A DNA stretch of 64,000 bases. It comes from Telluria aromaticivorans. Lineage in GTDB: Bacteria > Pseudomonadota > Gammaproteobacteria > Burkholderiales > Burkholderiaceae_D. Shown here piece after piece: positions 18,369-30,300 of this stretch (the first letter of the stretch is position 1; each line of letters begins with the position of its first letter). The position numbers and the translations under genes are program-made. The stretch is from assembly GCF_013003915.1 (NCBI RefSeq), contig NZ_JABAIV010000004.1:124001-188000 (forward strand). The letters are read 5' to 3'. The notes beneath the pieces are model-generated. The model was not told where the DNA came from, did not search any database, and saw only the letters and a list, made by a program, of their open reading frames with translations.

Positions 18369-20462
18369 CTAGGCCGTTTGCGGCAGTTTTTCTTTCAGGT
18401 CAACAAATTCGTGCTCGAAATCGAGCGTCTTGCGCTGGGTGCTCATGGCCATCAGCGCATGCGCGCCCTCTTCGCTCTCGCGCACCCAGACCCACAGGCG
18501 CCGTTCACGAATATAGAACATCGCGAACACGCCCGCTACCAGCAAGATGCAACCAAAATACACGATCGGCTTGCCCGGCGAGCGGGTCAGCTGCAGCACC
18601 GAGGCCTTGATCTCGACGAATTCGTCCAGCTGCAGGTAGACCGGGGCGCCGTAGAACACGCTGTCGGACAGCGCATTGGTGGCCAGTTGCAGGTAGCGGC
18701 CGTGCGCTTCGGTCGGCTCGACCAGGGGCTCGCCGGCACGCACCTGGGCTACCTGCCACAGCTCCCACAAGGCGCCGTTGAGCATCTTCATGAAAATATT
18801 GGCGGCCTTTTCCTGCTCGGCTGCCGGGATCTTTTCCAGGAATTGCGAGACGCCGGCGAAACCGCCGCGCCCGTCCTCACCCGAGAAGATCGCCAGCGTG
18901 CGGGCCGCGGATTCTTCCAGTTGCCGGCCCAGGCCGCCCTGGGCCCGCTGCTCGGGCGCCAGCGCGCGTTCGGCATAGCGCTTGGCCGCCTCGGCGCGCA
19001 GGGCCGGGTCGGCCAGCGCCGCGCGCAGGCGCATCCAGGTGCGCACGCTGTACTGGTCGTCTGCCGGGATGCGCAGGTAGCTGAAAGGATCGGACGGGCT
19101 GGCACGCACACCGGCCAGGTAGACCTGGGCGCCGTCGATCGTCACAGGCTGCATGTAGTTCATGAACTCGCGCGCCTGGCCGGTCTTGTCGCGCAGCTTG
19201 TACTGCACGCTCGGCCCGACGTTCTTCAAATCCTTGTTGTCCACATTCTTGGCGGCCGAGCCGGATGCCTTGCCCAGGGTGGCCGTCACTTGCTCGTTGA
19301 ACGAAGTGTTCTTCGCTACCGAACGCGCGTCCTGGGTGGCAGCGATGTTCTCGACATTGAAAGGACGGAAGCCCGACCATTCGACCGACCAGGTCTCGCC
19401 GTTTTGCTTCAGTTCGGTGGCTGACCCGACCGCGCCGGCGATGGGGAAAGCGTCCGCCTTGTTGCCCGCCATTGGGAAGCCAGTGAGGGTGAGCTTGCTG
19501 CCGCCATCGTCGAAGCTCGACTGGTAGACGGCGATGCCCTTGTAGATCAGCGGCTGGTTGACCTTGATCGAGGCCGGGAAAGTCTTCCCGGTTTCATGGT
19601 CGCGCACCACGACTTCGCTGGCGAACAGCTTGGGCATGCCGGTCGAGTAGAAATCGACGACGAATTTCTTCAGCGTGATCGAGAACGGCAGCTCCTGTAC
19701 CAGCACGCCCGAGGCCTGGGGCAGCAGCGCGGTATTGGTGGTCTGGCCTTCGGCGATCAGGGTATTGCCGCGGAAGGTAGGGTTGGAGGTGGTGAGGCGG
19801 TGCTGGGCCGGGATGTCGGCGATCACGCCGCTGCCGCCGAAAGGCGTCTTACCCAGGAACCATTGCTGGAACTTGACCGGCAGTTCCGAGTCGAGCATGC
19901 CACCCAGCAGGATGACGATGATCGCGCTGTGCGCAAAGATATAGCCGAACTTGTTGCCAGCGCCCTTCTTGGCTGCCACCAGCGTGCCGCCGTCTTTTTC
20001 CACCAGCTTGACCGCATAGCCGGCATGGCGCAGGCGCTCGGCGGTCTGGCCGGCCAGCGCGGCGCGGTCCAGCGGCGCGGTCCATTCCATCTTGTGGTGG
20101 AAATTGCGCAGCGATTCTTCGCGCACGTTCTCGCGCCAGCTGCGCATGTCGCGCATCATCTTCGGCCCGTTGCGCACCACGCACAGGCCGGTCGACAGGA
20201 TCAGGGTGACCAGGATCAGCAGGAACCACCAGCTCGAATACACGCTGTACAGGCCGAGCTTGTTGAAGACCTCGAACCAGAAGGGGCCCAGCTGGTTGAC
20301 GTAGTTCGGCATCGGCTCGTTCTGCTTGAGCACGGTGCCGATGATGGACGCGATCGAGACGATCGTGAGCAGGCTGATGGCGAAGCGCATCGACGACACC
20401 AGCTCGACCGCTTCGGCCAGCCAGCGGCGGCGGGTGTTCAGTTCAATTCCGGTGGTACTCAT
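18369..20462 (-). CDS. resB: Cytochrome c biogenesis protein ResB
   Basis: 697 aa membrane partner of the haem-handling CcsB protein in system II cytochrome c maturation. Three N-terminal helices (about 24-45, 75-100 and 165-190) are followed by a large periplasmic domain of some 430 residues, and a final helix near 625-645 (IVYFGCILLVAGVFAMFYI). The ATG at 20460-20462 (MSTTGIEL) fits homologous starts; further upstream the frame runs into the repeat element. It is cotranscribed with ccsB and probably with the cytochrome c4 gene, although a 127-bp palindromic element separates the latter. Confidence 0.94.
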   Translation of the reverse strand: MSTTGIELNTRRRWLAEAVELVSSMRFAISLLTIVSIASIIGTVLKQNEPMPNYVNQLGPFWFEVFNKLGLYSVYSSWWFLLILVTLILSTGLCVVRNGPKMMRDMRSWRENVREESLRNFHHKMEWTAPLDRAALAGQTAERLRHAGYAVKLVEKDGGTLVAAKKGAGNKFGYIFAHSAIIVILLGGMLDSELPVKFQQWFLGKTPFGGSGVIADIPAQHRLTTSNPTFRGNTLIAEGQTTNTALLPQASGVLVQELPFSITLKKFVVDFYSTGMPKLFASEVVVRDHETGKTFPASIKVNQPLIYKGIAVYQSSFDDGGSKLTLTGFPMAGNKADAFPIAGAVGSATELKQNGETWSVEWSGFRPFNVENIAATQDARSVAKNTSFNEQVTATLGKASGSAAKNVDNKDLKNVGPSVQYKLRDKTGQAREFMNYMQPVTIDGAQVYLAGVRASPSDPFSYLRIPADDQYSVRTWMRLRAALADPALRAEAAKRYAERALAPEQRAQGGLGRQLEESAARTLAIFSGEDGRGGFAGVSQFLEKIPAAEQEKAANIFMKMLNGALWELWQVAQVRAGEPLVEPTEAHGRYLQLATNALSDSVFYGAPVYLQLDEFVEIKASVLQLTRSPGKPIVYFGCILLVAGVFAMFYIRERRLWVWVRESEEGAHALMAMSTQRKTLDFEHEFVDLKEKLPQTA

Positions 20463-20504
20463 GTTTTGCTTCTTTACAGCGCTCGTAACCGTCAGAGCAT
20501 ACAC

Positions 20505-20631
20505 GTAGGGTGGGCAGGGTGATAGAGGCCAGTGGCCTGTATCACGCCCACGCGGTGATAGTTACATGGAGATACGTCGCGACAATGCTGGCGGCAGTTG
20601 AACGCGCGGGCGGCGAAGCCGCCCACCCTAC
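20505..20631. repeat. Two-hairpin intergenic element, copy 4 (127 bp)
   Basis: Ends GTAGGGTGGGC and GCCCACCCTAC, same orientation as copies 2 and 3 (CGCGGTGATAG first, GTTGAACGCG later). Left loop palindrome GTGATAGAGGCC and GGCCTGTATCAC around AGT has a different sequence from copies 2 and 3 but keeps pairing. The right lobe is GGCGGCGAAGCCGCC. It lies between the cytochrome c4 stop and the resB start on the same strand. Confidence 0.85.
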
Positions 20632-20641
20632 GGAATCGCAG

Positions 20642-21304
20642 TTATTTGAGGCCCGCGATATAGTCCGATACCGCCTTCATTTCTTCCGGCGACATGCGCT
20701 GTGCCAGCGTGGTCATCTGCACGCTGTTCTTGCGGGTGCCGGTCTTGAATGCATCGAGCTGGGCATAGGTGTAGTCCTGGTGCTGGCCCGACAGGCGCGG
20801 GTACTGGGCCGGGATGCCGCCGGCGTTGGCGCCGTGGCAGCTGGCGCAGGCAGCGACGCCCTTCTCGGCGATGCCGCCGCGGTAGATCTTGCGACCCAGT
20901 TCCACGGTGTCCTTGTTCTTGGCAGCGCCCGGCTTGGCCTTTTGCACGGCGAGATAGGCCGCGATATGGCGCTTCTCGTCGTCGCTCAGCATCTTGGCGT
21001 AGGTCGTCATGACCGGCTGCTGGCGCTGCGGGGTGGTAAAGTCGACCAGCTGCTTGTAGGTATAGGCTTCGATCTGGTTCGACAGCTTCGGGTTGGCGAC
21101 CATGGTCGAGTTGCCGGCGGCGCCGTGGCAGGACATGCAGGCCGGCAGGCCGCGCGCGGCATCGCCCGAATCGTAGAGGGTGCCGCCCTTGGCCGGATCG
21201 GCCTTGTTGGCGACGCGGGGCACATCGGCCGCAGAAGCACTGCCGCACACGGCCAGGGTTGCAACCAACAAGGACTTCAAAAGCGAAAACGTCAAACGAT
21301 TCAT
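20642..21304 (-). CDS. Dihaem cytochrome c4
   Basis: 220 aa periplasmic electron carrier. The signal peptide (1 to about 25, ending GSASA) precedes two class I c-type haem domains with CMSCH (C56-H60) and CASCH (C153-H157). Each domain has a downstream Met ligand candidate (QPVMTTYAKML; SVQMTTLAQRM). Cytochromes c4 typically feed terminal oxidases. The gene precedes resB and ccsB, whose products would mature it. It faces engB across a 169-bp region containing a 12-bp palindrome TATTGTACAATA at 21404-21415. Confidence 0.94.
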   Translation of the reverse strand: MNRLTFSLLKSLLVATLAVCGSASAADVPRVANKADPAKGGTLYDSGDAARGLPACMSCHGAAGNSTMVANPKLSNQIEAYTYKQLVDFTTPQRQQPVMTTYAKMLSDDEKRHIAAYLAVQKAKPGAAKNKDTVELGRKIYRGGIAEKGVAACASCHGANAGGIPAQYPRLSGQHQDYTYAQLDAFKTGTRKNSVQMTTLAQRMSPEEMKAVSDYIAGLK

Positions 21305-21473
21305 TCAAGCACCCTGAAAAAGTCAAAAGCAGATTTTGGAATTTACAGTGAAACAGTGCAGCAGTCTTGCCGATACCCCCCGGCGGAGCAGGGATTAACC
21401 CCTTATTGTACAATAGCTTTGTTTCCGCATCGCCATTCAGTTGTCACTTAAACCTTTCCCCACGTCCAAAAGC

Positions 21474-23272
<1,799 letters not shown>

Positions 23273-23326
23273 CCTGACGCCTCTTGGCCGGCCGTGCACG
23301 GGGCTCCTGCCTTGCGCTGGCGGCCG

Positions 23327-26119
23327 TCAGTTTTCCTGGCTGCCTGCCGCCAGCAACCGTGACAGCCATTGCTCGATGTCCTCGGGCCGCGAATAAAAAT
23401 ACCCCTGCAATACGTGACAATGATTGGCGATCAGGAATTCTGCCTGTGCCCTGGTTTCCACGCCTTCGGCGACCACCTTCAAGTTCAGGTGCCGCGCCAT
23501 CGACAGGATCGAGTTCACGATCGCCGTGTCGTTACCATTGTGCGGCGTGTCCTGCACAAAGCTCTTGTCAATTTTAAGCTCGTGCAAGGGCAAACGCTTC
23601 AGGTAAGCAAGGCTGGAATAGCCGGTACCAAAATCATCGATTGAAAAACGGATGCCCAGCGCCGCCAGCTCGTTCATGCGGCCAATTGCCTCGTCCAGGT
23701 CGTCGATCAGGAGGCTCTCCGTCACTTCCAGGATCAGTTGTCCTGCCGGGGCGCCCGTTGTCGCCAGTATTTCTTTTACCTGGGCGACGAAGCCCGGCTG
23801 ATGGAACTGCCTTGGACTGACATTGACGGAAACCGGCAGGCGATGACCAACTTTACTCAATGTCGACAGGGCCATGCAAGCCTGCCCAAGGACCCAGGCA
23901 CCCAGTCCAAGGATCAGCCCGCTTTCTTCTGCAACCGGGATAAACTGGGCTGGAGAAATCTGTCCCCTTACCGGGTGGCGCCAGCGCAACAGGAATTCCG
24001 CACCCGCGGGCTGGCCCTCGCAGTCGACCTGCGTCTGCACATAGATGGTCATTTCCTGGTTGGCAATGGCGCACGCGAGCTCATTTTCGAGAGCCAGCCT
24101 GAGCTCCACTTCCACCTGCATGTCCTGTGTAAAGAATGCGGCGTGATTGCGGCCGCGTTTCTTGGCCCGGTACATTGCCGTGTCCGATTCGCGCAGCAGG
24201 TCGTGTGTGGACTGGCCCGTGCCGCGCAGCAGGGTCACACCGATACTGGCCGACGAAATATAAGGCTGGCCATTGACCTCGAACGGACGCGCGAGTGCAC
24301 GACACACCTTGCCTGCTTCCACCATGGCCAGCGACTCGCTGGTTCGCTCGTCTCCCGCGAGGCCGGTCAGGAGGATTACGAACTCATCTCCACCGAGCCG
24401 CGCCAGCGTGCCCGGCTGGTGGACCGTGGAGGCGAGTCGTTGCGCCACGGCCTGGAGGAACGCATCCCCGACGGCATGCCCGCGCGCATCGTTGATGTTC
24501 TTGAAATGATCGAGGTCGACAAACAGCACCGCCCCCATCTGCCCGTTGCAGGCGGCCATCGCCAGCGCGGCGTCGATGCTGCTCATCAGCAAAGATCGGT
24601 TGGGCAAGCCGGTCAGGACATCATAATAGGCAAGCCGGTGAATGCTTTGCTCGGCCAGCTTGCGCAGCGTAACGTCGCGCTCGATCGAAACCCAGTGGGT
24701 CAGGGCACCCGCCGGATTCCGGATCGGGATCATGTCCAGTTCGACCCAGAAATGAACGCCGTTGCGGGTGTAATGAACCAGTTCTTCCCGAAACGGCGCC
24801 TGCGCCAGGAAACCTGCGCGGATGCCGGCAATCGCTTCCGAACTGGTGGCGGGACCATGCAGCAGGGAGCTGGGGCGACCCAGGACCTCGTCGCGCGGAT
24901 AACCTGTCACGCCCTCGAACGCATCGTTGACGAAGATAATCGGCGGCCAGTCCATGGCGGCCTGCCCCGCGTCCATGATGATGACCATGTCGGTCAGATG
25001 CGATAGGCAAGTTCCCAACAGCACCAGCTCAGACTTGGCATCGGCCAGCTTGTTCTGCGAGGCACGGATCGCATCGAGCATGTGATTGAATTGGGCAGCA
25101 AAATCGACCACTTCGAGCGGGCCGGAATACGGAACCCGGGCGTCGAGATCGCCGGCAGCCGCCCTGCGCGCTGCTTCCTGCACCGCCATCATCGGACGGG
25201 AAATGCGTTTGCTGACATACAGGGCGAGAGCGAAGACCAGCAGCAGCGTCAGGCCACCGAACACCAGGTTACGCAATGCGGCCTGGCGCGCACTGAACAG
25301 CACTGCCTCCGTGTCGATGCCGGCGACGGCGAACCAGTCGGTTCCCGGGATCGGCAGGAACCCGATAATCCGCTCAATGCCATCGGACGTGACGGCGCGA
25401 CCGGTGCCGTCTTTCGTGGCAAGGACGCTTTTTACACCACTGGTGTCACTCAGGTCTTTACCGACCAGCCCCTCGGCGCCACGCGACCGGGCCACCAGCA
25501 CGCCCCTGCTGTCGATCACGGCGATGACGGTAGATTCAGGCAGTTTTTCTGCACCCACGACGACCCGCAGTTTGGCAAGGTCGATCGGCATCTGGATGGA
25601 ACCGGTCATGACTCCGGCATCGTCGAACAGCGGATGCGCCAGAACTGCGACTACCCGTCCGGTGACCGGACCCAGATAGGGAGAACCCAAGGTAAACTTC
25701 TGGGTGGCGCTCACGCGTTTGTACCAGAGCGCGTCACCCACAAAAGTGGGCTTGTCGTGCGGCTGGGCCTTGGCGGAACAAACGATATAGCCCCGCCGGT
25801 CAGCCTTGCTGAGATTGGAGAACTGCGGGTACAAATCCGTGAACTGACCGAAGATCTGGTCACAGTCCAGGCCACTGACAGCGCGCACGCCCGGCCGCTT
25901 GGCAAGTGTGTCCAACACATGCCGCGCATCCGACAGTAGCTCCTGAAGATTATTCGCCGTCAACTGGGCAAGGCTGTAGGCAGACCGCGCGGCCTCAAGC
26001 TCATCTGTCTTGTACTGATTCCATACTGAAAACGTCAGCAGGATCGACGCAGGAAGTACTGCCGCCGCAGTCAAGCTGTACAGCAAGTGACGGACGGACC
26101 AATTCTTATAATTGCGCAC
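23327..26119 (-). CDS. Membrane-bound sensor with HAMP-PAS-GGDEF-EAL domains
   Basis: 930 aa cyclic-di-GMP signalling protein. Helix near 11-30, a periplasmic double-Cache-like sensor (about 31-275), second helix near 280-300, HAMP (about 300-355), PAS (about 365-490), GGDEF (about 495-665; motif GGDEF at 576-580) and EAL (about 675-920). The GGDEF motif is intact but no RxxD inhibitory site is visible before it. The EAL signature reads EFL (708-710); Glu is kept, as are VTESLL and DDFGTGYSSL, so phosphodiesterase activity is plausible. It is convergent with hemB, 54 bp away. Which activity dominates cannot be told from sequence. Confidence 0.95.
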   Translation of the reverse strand: MRNYKNWSVRHLLYSLTAAAVLPASILLTFSVWNQYKTDELEAARSAYSLAQLTANNLQELLSDARHVLDTLAKRPGVRAVSGLDCDQIFGQFTDLYPQFSNLSKADRRGYIVCSAKAQPHDKPTFVGDALWYKRVSATQKFTLGSPYLGPVTGRVVAVLAHPLFDDAGVMTGSIQMPIDLAKLRVVVGAEKLPESTVIAVIDSRGVLVARSRGAEGLVGKDLSDTSGVKSVLATKDGTGRAVTSDGIERIIGFLPIPGTDWFAVAGIDTEAVLFSARQAALRNLVFGGLTLLLVFALALYVSKRISRPMMAVQEAARRAAAGDLDARVPYSGPLEVVDFAAQFNHMLDAIRASQNKLADAKSELVLLGTCLSHLTDMVIIMDAGQAAMDWPPIIFVNDAFEGVTGYPRDEVLGRPSSLLHGPATSSEAIAGIRAGFLAQAPFREELVHYTRNGVHFWVELDMIPIRNPAGALTHWVSIERDVTLRKLAEQSIHRLAYYDVLTGLPNRSLLMSSIDAALAMAACNGQMGAVLFVDLDHFKNINDARGHAVGDAFLQAVAQRLASTVHQPGTLARLGGDEFVILLTGLAGDERTSESLAMVEAGKVCRALARPFEVNGQPYISSASIGVTLLRGTGQSTHDLLRESDTAMYRAKKRGRNHAAFFTQDMQVEVELRLALENELACAIANQEMTIYVQTQVDCEGQPAGAEFLLRWRHPVRGQISPAQFIPVAEESGLILGLGAWVLGQACMALSTLSKVGHRLPVSVNVSPRQFHQPGFVAQVKEILATTGAPAGQLILEVTESLLIDDLDEAIGRMNELAALGIRFSIDDFGTGYSSLAYLKRLPLHELKIDKSFVQDTPHNGNDTAIVNSILSMARHLNLKVVAEGVETRAQAEFLIANHCHVLQGYFYSRPEDIEQWLSRLLAAGSQEN

Positions 26120-26242
26120 TGCTTATCCCGGGCTAGATGTATCCTGCGGTGTTGTGCGTAGCGGGCACTGTAACATTTATGCTGCGCGGGTAATCGGGAT
26201 GCGTGCGGCGGGCGCGTTATCCCGACAAGGGCAGCCGCTGCA

Positions 26243-27148
26243 CTAGCGCCACTGCTGCGGCGGCTTATATTCCGGGAACATCTCTTTAAACAAGAACGTC
26301 ATCAGCTGATCCGTATCCTGCGGCCGTGCACTCAACTTCACGATGCGTCCCAGCCGATGCGAATCCCACTCGAAATCGCCGGTCTTTTCCTTGCGGATCA
26401 ACTCGAGCATCTTCTTGACCACGGCGATCTCGATGTCCGGTTCGCTGCCCTGCTCCACCGTCACGTGCGTGAGCCAGCGGCGCTTGAAGCTCGGGTTCCA
26501 TCCGCGGAACTTCAGGTCCATGCTGTGGAAGGTCTTGTTCGTCACCGAGAACACGCCGCCGCTCTCGTTGCGGTCTTCGCGGCCGCGGCCGTTGATGGCG
26601 GCGATGTTGGCCAGGGCGTTGCGGGTGCCGCGGGCGGCTTCGCTTTCCTCGGCCGGCTGGTCGCTGCCGACCGTGGCGCCGCGCTGGCGCCGGCGCGCTT
26701 CGATGAAGGCCTGCATGTCCATCGGCTGCTCGGCGTCGAACTTTGGCTGCGGCTTTGGCTGCTCGACCGGTTCTTCGGGCGGCGTGGTGATGGTGTCCGG
26801 CAGGCGCGCGATCTCGATGCGCTCCTGGCGCGGCTTCGGCGCCGGCTTGACCTTCGGCACCGGTGTCGGCGCCTGCTCGCGCGGGGCCGGCTTGGACGGC
26901 TGCTTCAGCGGGGCGACGTAAACGACCTCGCCCTCGTCGCCCGAGGCCGGCTTGGCCTGCTTCTCGTCCTGCTCGGGCTGGAACAGCCAGACCGCCACCA
27001 GCAGCAGGTGCAGCAGGATCGCGGCGGCCAGCGCCGGCCGGTTCGGGCCCTGGCGGCCGTACTGGAGCACGGTGCGCCCGGGCAGCGTCTGGCCGCAGTG
27101 GGCGCACACGTCGCTGTGCTCGTCGTAGATGTGGGAATGGTCACGCAA
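26243..27148 (-). CDS. TonB-like architecture membrane protein of unknown function
   Basis: 301 aa, not recognised. The cytoplasmic N-terminus has a CAHC pair (about residues 15-18), and a Cys/His cluster may bind metal. One membrane helix spans about 38-56. A long Pro/Lys-rich spacer (about 65-150, e.g. PVPKVKPAPKPRQER) resembles the TonB periplasmic rod. The C-terminal domain (about 195-301) begins VFSVTNKTFHSMDLKFRGWN and ends in a helix MTFLFKEMFPEYKPP; it does not look like the TonB C-terminal fold. It stands alone between the GGDEF-EAL gene and the RND operon terminator, all on the minus strand. A cell-envelope spanning role is inferred only from architecture. Confidence 0.75.
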   Translation of the reverse strand: MRDHSHIYDEHSDVCAHCGQTLPGRTVLQYGRQGPNRPALAAAILLHLLLVAVWLFQPEQDEKQAKPASGDEGEVVYVAPLKQPSKPAPREQAPTPVPKVKPAPKPRQERIEIARLPDTITTPPEEPVEQPKPQPKFDAEQPMDMQAFIEARRRQRGATVGSDQPAEESEAARGTRNALANIAAINGRGREDRNESGGVFSVTNKTFHSMDLKFRGWNPSFKRRWLTHVTVEQGSEPDIEIAVVKKMLELIRKEKTGDFEWDSHRLGRIVKLSARPQDTDQLMTFLFKEMFPEYKPPQQWR

Positions 27149-27315
27149 GGTCGAACGGTTTCCTGGGACGGCGTCTGTGAGTCAAGGCAATGAAGGCTGC
27201 ACGAGAGCCGCAGTCTAACCGTTTTGCGGCAGTGGCGCATCTCTTGCACCCTCGGCGCCCGTACAGCTTACCCGGCCCCGGCGTTGACGGATGTTACAAG
27301 ATGTTTCAGAGGTGG

Positions 27316-27346
27316 AAAAACCGCCAGGCAGCCCGCCTGCCTGGCG
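27316..27346 (-). terminator. Rho-independent terminator of the RND operon
   Basis: On the minus strand, stem CGCCAGGCAG / CTGCCTGGCG (27322-27331 with 27337-27346) around a 5-nt loop, followed by GTTTTT. It lies 8 bp after the pump stop codon. Confidence 0.85.
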
Positions 27347-27353
27347 CCCCCCT

Positions 27354-30300
27354 TCAATGCGCCCGTTTCTGCACTGGCGCGTGCGCGGGGTCGTGTGCGG
27401 CGTCGTGCGGCGTCCCATGGATGGCTTCGAGCCTGGCCAGCTGCCGGTCCGTCATCGGGCCGGTGCCGCTGTACTTGTCGAGGTAGAGGTAGATCACCGG
27501 GGTGATGTACAGGGTGATGACCTGCGAAAAGATCAGGCCGCCCACCACTGCCAGGCCCAGCGGCTGGCGCAGCTCGGCGCCGGCGCCGATGCCCAGCGCG
27601 ATCGGCAGCGCGCCCATCATCGCCGCCAGCGTGGTCATTAAAATCGGGCGGAAGCGCAGGATGCAGGCCTCGCGGATTGCATCGGCCGGCTTCATGCCCC
27701 CGTTACGCTGGGCGTCGAGTGCGAAGTCGATCATCATGATCGCGTTCTTCTTGACGATGCCGATCAGCATCAGGATGCCGATCATCGCGATCAGGGTCAG
27801 GTCCATGTCGAAGATCCACAGCGTCAGCAGCGCCCCCACTGCCGCCGACGGCAGGCCGGCCAGGATGGTCAGCGGGTGGATATAGCTTTCGTACAGAACG
27901 CCCAGCAGCACGTAGATGACGAGGAGCGCGGTGACGATCAGGATCAGCTGGCTCGACTGGGTGTCCTTGAACACGGCCGCGTCGCCGCCATAGTTGGTAA
28001 TGACCGAGGCCGGCAATTTCATGTCGCGACCCATCTGCTCGATGGCGGCGGTGGCGTCGCCCAGCGGGACCTCGGGCGCCAGGTTGAACGACAGCGTGAT
28101 TGCCTGCAGCTGGCCCTGGTGATTGACCGCCAGCGGGCCGACCGTGCGCTTGACCGAGGCAAAGCTCGACAGCCTGACCAGCGCCCCGGACTTGGAGCGC
28201 ACCGAGACCCGCGACAAGGCTTCGTCGTAGTAGCGGTCGCTCGGGGCCGCTTCCAGGATGACGTAGTAGCTGGCCGCGGTGGAGTAGATGGTCGAGACCT
28301 GGCGCTCGCCGAACGAGGCATACAGCACGGTGCGGATGTCGGCCATCTCCACGCCAAGCAGCGCCGCCTTGTCGCGGTCGATGTCGATGGTGGCCTGCAG
28401 GGCCTTGTTCTGCGAGTCGCTGGTGACGTCGCGGAAACGCTGGTCGTTGCGCATGCGCTCGAGGAATTGCTCGGCCCAGCCGCCGATCTCGCCGCCCGAC
28501 ACGCTCTGCAGCGTGTACTGGTAGCGGCTCTTGGACTGGCGGCCGCCCAGCTGCAGGTTCTGCACCGGCGACAGGAAGACCTGCACCCCGGCGACCTGGC
28601 GCGTGGCCTTGCGCAGCGCATCGACCACCTCCGGCATGGGCGGACGCTCGCTTCTCGGCTTCAACACCAGGAACATGCGGCCGTTATTGCCGCCGCCGGT
28701 GAATGAGGTGACGTCCTTTACATGGGGATTGGCGCGCACGATGTCCACCACCTGTGCCTGCAGCTTCTGCAGCGCCAGCGAGGACGTGTCTTCCGACGCT
28801 TCGACCGTCACGCGCAGCTGGCCGATGTCTTCTTCAGGGAAGAAGCCTTTCGGCATTGTGATGTAGAGCACGGCGGTCAGCACGAAGGTACCGAGCGCCA
28901 GCATCAGCACCAGGAAACGGTGGCGCAGCGCCATATCGAGGCTGCGGCCATAGCCGTCGCGCACGTTCGTGAACATCGCCTCGAAGCGGCGGCCGACCCA
29001 GGACATGTCTTTCGGGTCGACGTGGCCGCCGTGCTTGATCAGGCGCGAGCACAGCATCGGCACCAGGGTCAGCGATACGATGGCCGACACCAGCACGGCC
29101 AGGCCGACGACCACGGCGAATTCGCGGAACAGCAGGCCGATCACGCCCGGCATGAAGAAGATCGGGATGAATACCGCGACCAGCGAGATCGAGATCGAGA
29201 TGATGGTGAAGCCCATCTCGCGCGAGCCGATGAGCGCCGCCTGCATCGGCTTCTTGCCCATCTCCATGTGGCGCACGATATTTTCCAGCACCACGATGGC
29301 ATCGTCGACCACCAGGCCGACCGCCAGCGTGATGCCGAGCAGCGAGATGTTGTCGAGGCTGTAGCCGAAGGCGTACAGCAGCGACAGCGCGCCCAGCAGC
29401 GAGATCGGCACGGTGACGGCCGGGATGAAGGTGGCGGTCAAGCGGTGCAGGAACAGGAAGATCACCAGGATGACCAGCACGACGGTGCCGGCCAGGGTCA
29501 GGTTGACATCGTGGATCGCCTCGCGGATCGAATCCGAACGGTCGTTGACCAGGTGGATCTTGATGGATTGCGGCAGCTGGGTCTCGAAGCGCGGCATCAG
29601 CGCGCGCACCGAGTCGACCACCTGCACGGTGTTGGCGTTGGGCTGGCGCTGGACCATCAGCACGATCGAGCGTTCGCCGTTCAGGCTGCCCATGGCCTTG
29701 ACCGACTGGTAGCTGTCCTCGACCTGGGCGATGTCGCGCAGGCGTACCGGCAGGCCGTCGCGGGTGGCGACGATCAGGCCGGCGAAGTCGGCGGCGCGCA
29801 TCAGCTGGCCGCCGCCCTGGATGGTCAGGCTCTGGGTCGGGCCGTCCAGGATGCCGAGCGGGGTGATCGAATTGGCCGAGCGCAGCGCGGTGGCCAGTTC
29901 GGACATCGAGATGTCGCGGGCACTCATCAGGTCGTGTTGCGCGCGCACCCGCACCGCGAAACGCTTGCCGCCGTTAACCGTCACCTGGGCGATGCCCGGA
30001 AGGGTCGAGATTGCCGGCGAGACCAGGTTTTCCGCGTAGTCGTTCAGCTCGGACAGGTCCATCGACGGCGAGGTCATGTGCATGAACAGCACCGGAGCGT
30101 CGGCGGGGTTGATCTTGCGGTAGGACGGCAGGTCGGTCATCTCCTGCGGCAGCTGGCGCTGGGCCTGCAGCAGCGCGGCCTGCACGTCGACGGCGGCCTG
30201 GTTGACGTCGATCGATTCGTCGAACTCGAGCGTCAGCGAGGTATTGCCCTGGGTGCTGGTCGAGCTGATCATCTTGATGCCCGCGATGGTCGCGAACTGC

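Noticed and set aside
21441..21473. Longer EngB start at TTG
   Set aside because: No ribosome-binding site, and the extra residues do not match the conserved family N-terminus that begins at the ATG 21474.
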